From NCBI GenBank assembly GCA_959347315.1, contig OY365809.1:39955438-40019437 (forward strand): a stretch of 64,000 nucleotides of DNA. The letters are read 5' to 3'. The translations under genes and the position numbers were made by a program. The stretch comes from Bimastos eiseni. Its lineage: Eukaryota > Annelida > Clitellata > Crassiclitellata > Lumbricidae. Position 1 is the stretch's first letter. Every line of letters starts with the position of its first letter. Below the pieces are notes generated by a model, which was given only the letters and a program-made list of their open reading frames with translations, ran no database searches and had not been told where the DNA came from. This document shows positions 48,992 through 58,469 of this stretch, in pieces.

Positions 48992-49269
48992 GTGAGTCTA
49001 TTGCCGTGCATGCTTCCTTTCTTGCAAAGATGTCTACTTACGTCATAGAGTGTGGATTCTTGTAATAGTAAGCGCGTACACTCTAATAAAGCGAGCGATA
49101 GTAGTGAGGTCTTTTTAATGGTAATGTTTTGCAAATTCTCACTAATTTGTAATAATGCTGAACAACTATACGAGTGCCACAGGGAAATTTAAGGAAGGAT
49201 GGCGCTAGGATAAGAGGCATTCCCAAAGATGAGATAACTCCAGTCATCAGACATTTATATAGGGCACCC

Positions 49270-49960
49270 TGATAAACCAAGTTGATAATGCACGATTTTT
49301 GGGCGCATACGTAGACCAATTCGTTACATGGAAACCCCATATACACTATATTTTTAACAAAATATAAAAAACTATCGGTATTCTTACCAAGTTGGCCTAC
49401 AAGCTCCCAATTAATATAAGAAAACAATTGTATTTTACCTTGGTATATCCATACATAACTTTTCGTAATTTAATTTGGGCTTCCAATTACGAATCCAGAC
49501 TTGACAGAATAATTGTATTACAAAAGTAGGCGGTTAGATTTATCAGTGGTCTTACACTGCCCCTATCTTTCGTGACCTTAATATGCTTAATATTTTCCAG
49601 ATTAGGAATTTACAGATAGGCCTTTTTGTTTATCAATTTACCAATACTCTCTTACCTAGAACATTCCAATATTATTTCTCACTATAGGCTCTGAGATCCA
49701 TTCCTACTATTCTAGAGGTTCCTCCGGCTATCAAATTTTGGCTTCTAGAACTAATACACGAAAATTCTCTATCAAGTCCACTGGCCCGCTGGTTTGGAAT
49801 GCTCTCCCTGCTGTAGTTAGAAACTCTCCTAGTTATAATTCGTTTAAGAGCGCTCTTAAACTCTTTCTCTTAAACTCCTCTTTAGATCATCTTTTCAGAG
49901 CAGGGCTCTGAGTCTATGATTCCAAACCCACCAATTATAGCATTTCCAATAAAATAACGT
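49270..49960 (+). pseudogene. Decayed LINE reverse transcriptase 3' end (CR1/L2-like)
   Basis: Reads FLGAYVDQFVTWKPHIHYIF, then KLAYKLPINIRKQLYFTLVYPYITF and LDRIIVLQK-AVRFISG. It ends GPLVWNALPAVVRNSPSYN... SFKSALKLFLL after several frame changes and stops, the standard end of LINE ORF2 without RNase H. The 3' end near 50475-50510 carries AATAAATTTGATTTGATC. Confidence 0.75.
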
Positions 49961-50519
49961 TTATCAATTCAATATGAGATTATCTACACTTATTAGCTGG
50001 TTTTATTTTCTCGCATTTGTAACAGTTTGTCACATTGTTTCTGGCATATTATTAAGAATGTGGTAATGAGGATTGAGAGAGGGACAGGAACTCTTTAGTT
50101 TAAGATTAGTTAAGATTTTCATTTATCTTCTTTTCCAATTCTGTTTATTGTGTTTTAATAGTTTTATTGTTTCTTCTGTAACCATTGTCAAATTCAAGGT
50201 TTATTTGCACTCAATGTACCACCTGACGAACAGAATGAATAATTCGGTTATTCTTAATATTTTGCTATATGTTTATTCTAGTATTTTTCATCTCAACTCG
50301 CCATCTTCATAGCTTTTGTTGTACATAACAGGGAAATTAGGGGTTCCTTTTAGCGGGGTTCAATCCCCTTTGGAAGTCCATATTTTTTCAATTGTATAAT
50401 TTTATTGTTAACTTCATTGAACTAATTATATTTATTTGACAATGTACTGCTATTTGCTATAATTTGTCAATGTGATACGATGGTTTCAATAAATTTGATT
50501 TGATCAGGATTACCACGAG

Positions 50520-50880
50520 TCTGTAGCTGACCTAATCGACTGGGCTGCGCTTGTTACTGCCCCCGCATACCTTCTTACTCTCTGCACTAGGGTTTCCTCT
50601 ATTCCGCACCGGGTTTCCCTTCGTTCCTCTGCCCGCGGACTTCTGGTGATACCCCGCATGCGCTCTGTCTTGACCGAATCCAGGAGCTTCGCCTATGTGG
50701 GTCTCACCAGCTGGAACAGCCTCCCATTTCCTCTTCGGAAGGAGCTGTTCTCTCTCCCCTGCTGCCTTACGGAAGCGCTTGAAGACGTTCCTTTTTCATT
50801 TTTAGCTGTGTGTTGAGTCATGAGCGCCTCTGATTCGAATGGCGCTATATAAGTGCTCCATTACATTACATTACTCAGAG
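50520..50880 (+). pseudogene. Second LINE 3' end with hairpin tail
   Basis: Reads APAYLLTLCTRVSS..., SARGLLVIPRMRS, SFAYVGLTSWNSLPF and, after a one-base shift, ALRKRLKTFLFHF-stop. The tail GAGCGCCTCTGATTCGAATG GCGCTATATAA can form a GCGCC/GGCGC stem and ends in ATTACATTAC repeats, typical of CR1/L2-like 3' ends. Confidence 0.75.
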
Positions 50881-51230
50881 AAAGGTTATCAGGAAATAGC
50901 TCAGAACAACATGTCAGATTTCACATTCATTCGGCCCATGTTCGGTTACATGTTGAGAAAGAATTTTATTGACAATAGATGCTGTATGCGATACAGAAGT
51001 TGTGACATCTAAACATAAACATTATGTATCAAGAATTACTACTGTCATATAGCAACAGCTTGTGAAATAAAAGTGATCAGGTCTGTTGAGTTCTGTTGTA
51101 TCAGAAAGAGGAGAATAAAAGAGTTAATAAAATAAAATTCTTTCCTGAATGTTGTATCACATACCTTGAATATCTATTGAGTTTTGTCAAAAAAATCTGT
51201 TTCAGTTATTTCTTCAAGCTTTGTAAGACA

Positions 51231-51552
51231 ATGTACGCAGATTCCTCGACAGCAGACGACGTTCCCACCGGTCTATCGGCTGGGGTGGCCTCTGGTGATG
51301 CCAATCCAACGAAACAAGCAAAAATGGTCTACTGTGAGACCTGTGGCTATAGCCTCAATTCGGAGACACAGGCCACGGCACACTACAGCGGCAAAAGCCA
51401 TTTGAGGCGCTTACAGCAGCTGAAACATGGCAATACGGCTACATCAACTTACAGACCATATAGACCGAGACCAGCAGCAGCAAACAGCTGGTCTTCTCAA
51501 GCACAAACAATGGCTCGCTGGGGGACAGAGCTGCAACAGCCACAAAGAACAC
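51231..51552 (+). CDS. Zinc-finger gene exon with finger 1
   Basis: Starts MYADSSTADDVPTG. Finger 1 is CETCGYSLNSETQATAH-YSGKSH, followed by an Arg/Pro and Ser/Gln-rich stretch. The donor is AACAC|GTTAGT, phase 1. The open frame extends upstream to 51096, so the true 5' boundary is uncertain. Confidence 0.75.
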
Positions 51553-54500
51553 GTTAGTAGTCAACCGGAGCTAATCAGAGAATGTAGTACGGTGCACTAT
51601 ATTTCTGACACACCACTTACACCTATAGTGAGTAAGAGCTAGTTAAATCGGTAATTTGGTCAGCCATTGTGAACAAGTGTGTCTTAAGCCTGATCTCAAG
51701 CTCTTGACCTCAAACTCTTCACGTCTCATAGCTGTTGATGGGAATTTGTAGGATGGTTCCATGCTTGTGTATGGGCCAACCATTGGTGACTCTTGTAGCT
51801 TACTGTGCACTGATTTGCCAACTGTTCTAATTGTTTAAATGGCATTTAACATCATATAGGCTAGTGCAGAGAGCGCCTCCGAGTAGATTTCTTGAATTGG
51901 CGCTATATCATGTTTAATTGATTCATTCTTTCATTCATTCATGTCTCACCAGTCCTATTAACCAAAGGAAGATAATGCTCCAATCCATCTTCCTGAGCAT
52001 TTGTCTTTTACAACTGCTCTTCTTCCATTTAGCTGTGTATTTGCTGTGCACATTAGGGACTACACATGTGAGCATTCTAAAGTGGGAAATGGGCATTAGA
52101 ATTTATACAGTTACATCAGCCATTCCCAACCTACTGTGGCCCACGTGCCAAAAAGTGACCCGCCACACCTCAGAAAGTGGCCCTCGACTTGTCACAGGTA
52201 TAAAAAAAATATCCATGCAAACCATGAATATTTGACAGAACAATTCTTTTCTGTTATAAATTATTATACTTTTTGGCTTATATTACTAATCTGAAATGAT
52301 CAAACCGGAATTTATCCATGTGTAATTTGATTAAATTCTAAAATAAAAATCAGTTAAAATCTCGAAATAATTATTTTTAACGTTGTGGCCCATCATGTCT
52401 TCCAACTAAACAAAAGTGGCCCTAAGTTGATAAAGGTTGGGAACCACTGAGTTGTATGATGAGCTTTATGCAATGTCTTTTATTCTGTTTTTGTGTCTTT
52501 TTCACCTCCTAGGGTTTAATCCCTTGCAGACGAATTTTCGCTTTGGCAGCCCCAGCGCATTCTCTACCCAGTCCTTTGAGCAGAACCAAAGCATTTCATC
52601 ATTAAGATTTTCATTCAATTCTTTCCAGTCGATCTCATCAGGTGGTAATTATCCACAGTGCACTAGGTCGGCCACAAACCAACAGGCGCAGACTAACCTG
52701 AATCCAGTCGCAAAGGCAGTGATGGACAACTTCCTAGGAATTCTACCAACGAAACGACGTAAGATAGTAAACTGCGACGTCTGTGGACTCACTTTCAATT
52801 CAGACTCGCAGGCCGAGGCTCACTTTCAAGGCACGAAACACCAACGGAAGGTCCAACTGACCTCTGGAGGTTGGTTCAATCTCTGGTGTTACGTCTCGTT
52901 AACAGGTTTAAGTGTGGCTTATTTATGTATTCTCTTTGGGATGAATTGTCTATTCAGGGTTGGCTGCAATTTGCGGCGACATGCTGGTTCTGAACCATCT
53001 TATGTTGCAGCATCTAGCTATTGACAGATTGAAAGTTTGACGATTATGCTCGTGAAATTGTTTAATCTGTTTTCTACAGCGGGAGGATACATGAGGGCGA
53101 ATTGGTTGAACACTGAGACAAATTGTACTGATGAAGAAAATAATTGTATGTTATGACTTAATTCAAGGGGCCTTGAAGTCATAACATGCATTGATTTTCT
53201 TCACCAGTGGCACTGTATGTATGTATGCATGTATGTATGTATTTATGTATGTATGTGTGTATGTATGTATGTTTGTATAAGATCAATATATTATTTGTAT
53301 CTAGACATTTAACACGGCTGTAGATTTTTCTTCGAATGGGATTACACGAGGGCCAAGTTCCTTTGCATCATTCATATTACTGAGGCATAGTTGCCGATTA
53401 GTTAGTTCACTCAGCATAGGGTGTGCGTTCTGCCTTGCCCGAGGTTCTTCCTGTAGGGTCTTGTGTTCTTGTATCAATATTAAAAGGAGGAAAATATCAA
53501 ATACAGTTGTATTGTATTATGCAATACCACGTTGTGACAAGTGCAGATACTCAATTGAATGCATTAATGGTTTATTTCTTGTGCAGTCACGATGCCAGTG
53601 CAGGATAAACCGAAGAGTACGAGATCGGCAGAAGATACGCAGCCACCGTCCATGTTGCTGCTCCGCTGTGACATATGTTGCGTTACAGTCAACTCACAGA
53701 AACAGCTAGATGCCCATAATCAAGGTTTGTTAATGCTGCATAAATTGGGGCCATTGGTCTTGAACATTGTCACCTTCTAGCTCATTATTAGTCTGTTGGA
53801 TTTGATTAAGTGTATAAACTCATACTATATTGAATTTTAGATTTATTTGCATTACATGTCTAAATACAATAATTGATCAATATTTTGTAACACCTTCTAT
53901 GCCTATTCGTGGCCCTGGTAATATTAGACATACTTTAGCTATTAAAAAAGTAGATTTCTTAAGCTAAGCATTTGCGTGTAAAGTTTTAGTGATAAATTAA
54001 ATTAAAATTTGTCTTATCAAATTCTCAATATTCTTCTGGTTAACATTTGATTTTGTTTGTGTAATGCAGATCTTTTTAATTTGGGTAAAAAGTATCTTTA
54101 CATTTTATGTGACTTTTAGGTGGGAATCATAAGAAGAAATTGGGTCTGGTCGAGATCGGAAAGACAGAAATGCAGCCGTGGACTGAGGCCAAAGGTCACA
54201 TGGGCGGTTGGTTCTTCTGTGCAACGTGCAACATCAGTGTTCCAACGTCAGTCACACTTGCCCAGGTCTTCATTATTTCTTATATATGTTTCTCTGACTA
54301 TTGTTCGTGGTATATGAACTCCTAGTGCTATGAGTTGAGGTCCTACGAGTGAATGGTCCTATGAGTGAAAGGTCTTATGTGCAATAGTCCTTTGAGTGAG
54401 TGAAAGGCCCTATGAGTGATACTTCTATGCACGATGGTTCATTGATTGAAAGGTCCTATGAGTGAAAGGTCCTACTTTTTATTTTTTTATTTATCCTGAA

Positions 54501-55276
54501 ATTTGATATCGCCCTTCTTCCAACATCTCTTGCTCAGAAGTGCACTCGCCCCGATAGCGCGATTGCAGTAGTGCTGCAAATCAATTGTGCACGAAGAACT
54601 TGCTCAAGGTCCCTAAAGAGTCGAACCCACTCATTCAGTGCACACTGAATGTTACGGGCCGACCGCTCTAACCGATCAGCCACTGTGCCGCACAGTTACA
54701 AGATGGAAAGTCACTATGAGTGATGATTCAATGAGTGAAGGGTCTTATGAGTGATGGTCCTATGGATGAAGGGTCTTATGAGTGAGATGGTTCAATGAGT
54801 GAAGGGTCTTATGAGTGATGGTCCTATGGATGAAGGGTCTTATGAGTGAGATGGTTCAATGAGTGAAGGGTCTTATGAGTGATGGTCCTATGAATGAAGG
54901 GTCATATGAGTGATAGTCCATATACCTGTGGGTTTGTTTAAGTGGCTTTTCCAAATTTTTTCCCATGAAACTGATCTGTGTAACAGCTTTTTGTCTTCTT
55001 CTGAATTATTTAACTGAGTTGCATACATCTCTATTATAACTCACAAGGAACATGGTACACACACGGATTTGCACTAATTCCTGGCCAAAAATTTAACATT
55101 ACTGCATGTACACGTGTACGACAAAGCTATGATAGGCTATTGAAGTAACCTCACATCATAATGTTTTGTTGGCTCTTTGTTGATATGTTTGTATAAAACT
55201 GACATTGTTTTTATTTGTTTGACAGCATGTCTTGTCAGCTGAGCACATCAAGAGAAAGCAAGGCGATGGGTTGTAG
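51231..55276 (+). CDS. Four-finger JAZ-type C2H2 protein (ZNF346/ZNF385-like)
   Basis: Exons 51231-51552, 52513-52869, 53587-53724, 54120-54265 and 55226-55276 join in phase and give 337 residues if ATG 51231 is the start. An upstream acceptor TTTCAG at 51205 or more 5' exons are possible. Each of four fingers fits C-X2-C-X12-H-X5-H: YCETCGYSL..., NCDVCGLTF..., RCDICCVTV... and FCATCNISV.... This long His spacing is typical of the zf-met/JAZ class that binds dsRNA or RNA-DNA hybrids in ZNF346, and of ZNF385 proteins; nuclear location is inferred from the family. The linkers are Ser/Gln/Asn-rich. Fingers 3 and 4 are each split by an intron near the first His. The end is HIKRKQGDGL. Exact orthology is not settled. 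Confidence 0.82.
51860..51912 (+). mobile_element. Retroposon tail in a zinc-finger-gene intron
   Basis: GAGCGCCTCCGAGTAGATTT...ATTGGCGCTATATCA matches the tail at 50821-50852, followed by ATTCATTC repeats. Confidence 0.55.
52117..52449. mobile_element. hAT-type MITE, 333 bp
   Basis: The left end is CAGCCATTCCCAACCT and the reverse-complemented right end is CAGTGGTTCCCAACCT. It is flanked by AGTTACAT (52109-52116) and AGTTGTAT (52450-52457), a 6/8 match. GTGGCCC blocks are repeated inside. It sits 63 bp upstream of the next exon. Confidence 0.75.
52513..52869 (+). CDS. Zinc-finger gene exon with finger 2
   Basis: The acceptor is CTCCTAG and the donor is GGAG|GTTGGT, phase 1 to phase 1. A Phe/Ser/Gln/Asn-rich low-complexity stretch precedes finger 2, CDVCGLTFNSDSQAEAH-FQGTKH. 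Confidence 0.85.
53215..53278 (+). repeat. (GTAT)n microsatellite
   Basis: ATGT/GTAT units, intronic. Confidence 0.95.
53587..53724 (+). CDS. Zinc-finger gene exon with the start of finger 3
   Basis: The acceptor is TTGTGCAG and the donor is CAAG|GTTTGT. It encodes CDICCVTVNSQKQLDAH-NQG. The second His is supplied by the next exon (GNH), giving the same X5 spacing as the other fingers. Confidence 0.85.
54120..54265 (+). CDS. Zinc-finger gene exon, end of finger 3 and start of finger 4
   Basis: The acceptor is GACTTTTAG and the donor is CAG|GTCTTC. It encodes GNHKKKLGLVEIG... and CATCNISVPTSVTLAQ, ending in phase 0 just before the first zinc-binding His of finger 4. Confidence 0.85.
54310..54472 (+). 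repeat. GAGTGAAAGGTCCTAT minisatellite, left block
   Basis: About eight diverged units of (A)TGAGTGA(A)AGGTCCTA. It is continuous in type with the block at 54710-54925 and is split from it by a SINE. Confidence 0.85.
54473..54708 (-). mobile_element. tRNA-derived SINE (class II tRNA head)
   Basis: On the minus strand the head lies at about 54620-54700. It has box-A-like GGCTGATCGGTTAGAGCGG, a long variable arm ATTCAGTG-TG-CACTGAAT (perfect 8-bp stem) and the T-arm GAGTGGGTTCGACTC. The tail is the T-rich run at 54474-54496, poly(A) on the SINE strand. It interrupts a minisatellite. Confidence 0.75.
54709..54925 (+). repeat. GAGTGAAGGGTCTTAT minisatellite, right block
   Basis: Higher-order unit of about 64 bp: GATGGTTCAATGAGTGAAGG, GTCTTATGAGTGATGGTCCT, ATGGATGAAGGGTCTTATGA. 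It is repeated about three times and is more uniform than the left block. Confidence 0.9.
55029..55162. repeat. Long inverted repeat, left arm
   Basis: 134 bp, complementary without gaps to 55563-55696, with only about three mismatches. It lies in the last intron of the zinc-finger gene; the 400-bp loop holds the terminal exon. Confidence 0.95.
55226..55276 (+). CDS. Zinc-finger gene terminal exon
   Basis: The acceptor is TTTGACAG. It encodes HVLSAEHIKRKQGDGL then TAG, supplying both zinc-binding His of finger 4. It sits inside the loop of the inverted repeat. Confidence 0.85.
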   Translation, partial: HVLSAEHIKRKQGDGL

Positions 55277-55562
55277 GAAGGATGCGTACAGCAGTGGCGG
55301 CAATGTCTTGTCTCGGCTTTTGATCGATCAATCTCCGGCTGTGTGTGAGCGGATTGTAAGAAACGTGGAAACGTCGTGTAAAAGATTTTTGATGAATTTC
55401 TTTTAATGAAAATTGGCATCGCTGAAATCGAGCAGCTTCATGTGACAACAACAATTGTGGTATGGTGGAGAGGAAGGACTGATCGAAACATATTGCAAGA
55501 GACCTGATGTATTCCCAGCGAAATATACTGTGTCCTTGTTGGATTCGACCAAAAAATATGAG

Positions 55563-55696
55563 ATTATAATGTGAGGTTACTTCAATAGCCTATCATAGCT
55601 TTGTGGTACACGTGTACATGCAGTAATGTTAAATTTTTGGCCAGGAATTAGTGCAAATCTGTGTGTGTACCATGTTCCTTGTGAGTTATAATAGAG
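55563..55696. repeat. Long inverted repeat, right arm
   Basis: Reverse complement of 55029-55162. It lies in the probable 3' UTR of the zinc-finger gene, 287 bp after its stop. Confidence 0.95.
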
Positions 55697-56696
55697 GTTT
55701 CCCACAAAATGAGTCAAAAACAATGTATTTTTGGCTCATTTCCTTTGAAATTCTGATTGGGTCATCAAGCCAATTACATGCATAAGGAAACAGTTTAGAC
55801 AAAAACACGGCTTTAACAGTAGTTTTATGTTACATCTATTTTAGCCATGCACGTAATTGTAACTTTTTACACATAATATATAGAATAGCTCAACAACGAC
55901 AAATACTCTTCAATAACTTAAAGCACTTACAACACATTTCAGATCAAAAATTGATAAAACTTAAAGTTTATAGTTAAAATTGTCCTGGGTGTTCTGGAGA
56001 TTCAAATAGGGGCTTCATCGATAATAAATACCCTGTGCAGAATTAGTTCAAGCTGTGGATGTCGAGTAAGTTACAGCTGGAACAGAAAGACATCTCGACA
56101 TTTAGTTTTCAAATTAGAATGTTGCCGTGGTTCAGTGAAGGTTATGATTGAGATTTCTTCACTGAAGTGGTGCAATGTAAATTTACATTATATTTTACTC
56201 TAGATGGATGATTGTCAAGTTACAGATCTCTTTGTATGCTTGGCATAGCTAACTGGGTTTTTGAAAAACACTGCTCTGTTGCAGTATTTGTAGGTTGTGC
56301 AGTTTAGCTCCAGTATGTAATCACCACACTGCCACATTATTTGGACCCTCATCACTGTCACGTGAAGCCCATATGGGGCATGTGAAGATGGTAAAGCCCA
56401 TATAACTGCTAATCACTCCGCTTGTGGCAAGTTGGTGAACAGATGTGTGTGGGCCTTAAGAAACAGTTTTTGAATACAGTTGACAAGAATTCTGTGATGT
56501 TCAGAATATGCCGTGAATTCCTCAAATGCCCTTATTAAACATTTTATTTCATAATAATAATCTTTGTTTATTAATTCAGATTGATATGTATGCAGTAAGA
56601 GTACATGACGTAGTAGTAACAGATGATAAGAAGTTTAGCAGGAGTCGATTTATGTGTATGGTTGTGGCAAGGCGCCCATCTGTCTACTAGGGTTAA

Positions 56697-56762
56697 CGGA
56701 TATCGAACTCGCATGCTTGTGACGCTCATGCCAGCTTGTTACCATTCTGCCATAACAACAAA
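56697..56762 (-). mobile_element. tRNA-like SINE head
   Basis: On the minus strand TGGCAGAATGG is a full box A match and GAGTTCGATATCC a near box B, with about 30 bp between. Confidence 0.6.
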
Positions 56763-56894
56763 GGGTCTTAAGTTGTTCAAAAGACGTTATTCTGTTTAAA
56801 TGCATTGAAAATTAACTTGGAATCGCCCAAAGTTTTCCTGTTAATTCCTCGTAAAAGCTGTAGGCCCCATTAGTGTCTGCTAAAGACATTACTG

Positions 56895-57290
56895 TCACCC
56901 AAACCAATCCACAAGTCTACAACTCTTGCACTGAAAATCATTTCTGCCATAATGTTCCTTTCGGTTTTCTAAATAATTTTTAAGAGTTGTCTTATTTGGA
57001 GCCAATTCAAAGACCGTCTTCCACTGCGTTTCCTCATTTCCACTGATAATCTTGTAGGCTTCAATGAGGTCTCCTCGTCTCCTTCTCTCCAACGTCGCTA
57101 GCGGACACCTTTTCAACATTTCTTCATAGCTCGACTCCTTGTAGCCACAAACCATTTTTTGCTCTTCTTTGCACTTTCTCCACATTTTCCATGTCTTATT
57201 TCAGGTATGAATTGTTATATTCCATACCTGGATGCAGTATTCCAACAGTGGCCTAACAGTTGAATTGTTCGACCTCAATATTGTATCTTT
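56895..57290 (-). pseudogene. LINE reverse transcriptase C-terminal fragment
   Basis: On the minus strand: STVRPLLEYCIQVWN, a stop, then KMVCGYKESSYEEMLKRCPL, ERRRRGDLIEAYKIISG and FELAPN, ending in LVDWFG. The LEY-VWN and SYEERL/RRGDLIE-YKI blocks are standard in the C-terminal third of CR1-type ORF2 proteins. The 96-codon frame is only a fragment. Confidence 0.8.
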
Positions 57291-57789
57291 TTCTCTTGCA
57301 TCTATTGTCCTATGACCTTATCATCATACTTAAAGTGGGGTTTGCATTCTTTGTTGCTTCATCACATTGTGTTTACTATTTTTACTTGTGTGCATAATGA
57401 CTCCCAAGTTCTTTTCTTCCTCACTCACTGTCAGTACCTTAGAACTTACCCCCATTTCATAGGAACACTCGCTCTCTTCATCATATGCATCTCTGCATGA
57501 GCACAATTTGCCGTGGTTGTCGCTAACTTTTTACTGAATCCTGCCATGAATTTTCAATTTCTACTGACTTCGTGCTTCCAATTACAAATAGCACCACATA
57601 GGTACCACACGTAGGCTACTACATTGGGTACTGTAGGCCCTACACTTAATTTTGATTGATACTTTTGAGGGCCTCTTTCAATCTCTATAATCCTATTACA
57701 ACATTAGCGAAGGACAGGTCCAATGGTGAGCTTTGAAAGGTATACAATTATTATTAACATTAACTCGGCCTAAATAATAAATACTCCAC

Positions 57790-57955
57790 CCAGGTAGGGG
57801 CGACGATCCCGAGGGTCGAGGAGACAAGTCCCCCCCCCCACCACCACCTTTTACAGGCAGCGACACGTTATGCACTTGTCCCTCACATTTCCTACCCCTC
57901 TCACTGGGTCTCCCCTCCCCTTCTGTCAAACGAGATCTCCGCCTCTGCACGCAGG
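57790..57955 (-). repeat. Dispersed repeat family C, copy 2
   Basis: Reverse complement of the block order at 28187-28327: GAGGCGGAGATCTCGTTTGACAG ... GGGACTTGTCTCC ... CGGGATCGTCGCC, separated by a poly-G/C run. Confidence 0.65.
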
Positions 57956-58397
57956 TACCTTTAATGTAGGCCTACGTGTGACTGTAGTCCCTCAACGTGA
58001 CAAAGAGCGGCGACCCAAAAAATATGCAGCTACATAATGATTTCAACAGAGTAAGGTGGAACGTCATTGGTCGGTCGTGAGAATGGTCTAGGGCCTACTT
58101 GTGCTTCGACCTTCTAAACAGCTCCAGTTCCAGCTTCCAACCTCAAACCATATGGATCCGTGGCCTTGCAGTTGTCTGTGTCGAAAGATATAGCGTGTCA
58201 GAAGCGGTTAGATCACGGCAAACACGGTAAAATGGCGAAGACGTAAACCTGTCGGCGATGACACGAAGACAAAAAGTGACGAAAAGTGGAGTAAAGTTTC
58301 TGCCTGAGGGGCAGATCATCCGACAGCTAATATGGCGGCCGAATTAAGATGTCGCCTTCGAAGCTGGTATCAACGTCTTGGCCAGCTGTTCGATCTG

Positions 58398-58469
58398 TTA
58401 AGCCACCTGCTCGTACTTGGATTTGTTGATGTTCTTCGCTAAACAGCATGACAGAAGAGCTCCGAATAG
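58398..58469 (-). CDS. Tetraspanin terminal exon
   Basis: The acceptor is ATTGTAG (minus strand). It encodes LFGALLSCCLAKNINKSKY-EQVA then TAA. The CC pair after TM4 is a likely palmitoylation site in this family. Confidence 0.92.
   Translation of the reverse strand, partial: LFGALLSCCLAKNINKSKYEQVA

Larger units (their letters stand above)
55697..58397 (+). other. Convergent intergenic region
   Basis: Between the zinc-finger and tetraspanin stops. It holds a tRNA-like SINE head (56697-56762, minus), a LINE 3' end (56895-57290, minus) and repeat family C copy 2. An AATAAA at about 56020 is a possible poly(A) signal for the zinc-finger gene. Confidence 0.45.

Noticed and set aside
54700..54925. 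CRISPR-like array of GAGTGAAGGGTC units
   Set aside because: Contiguous minisatellite; the intervening sequences are also repeated.
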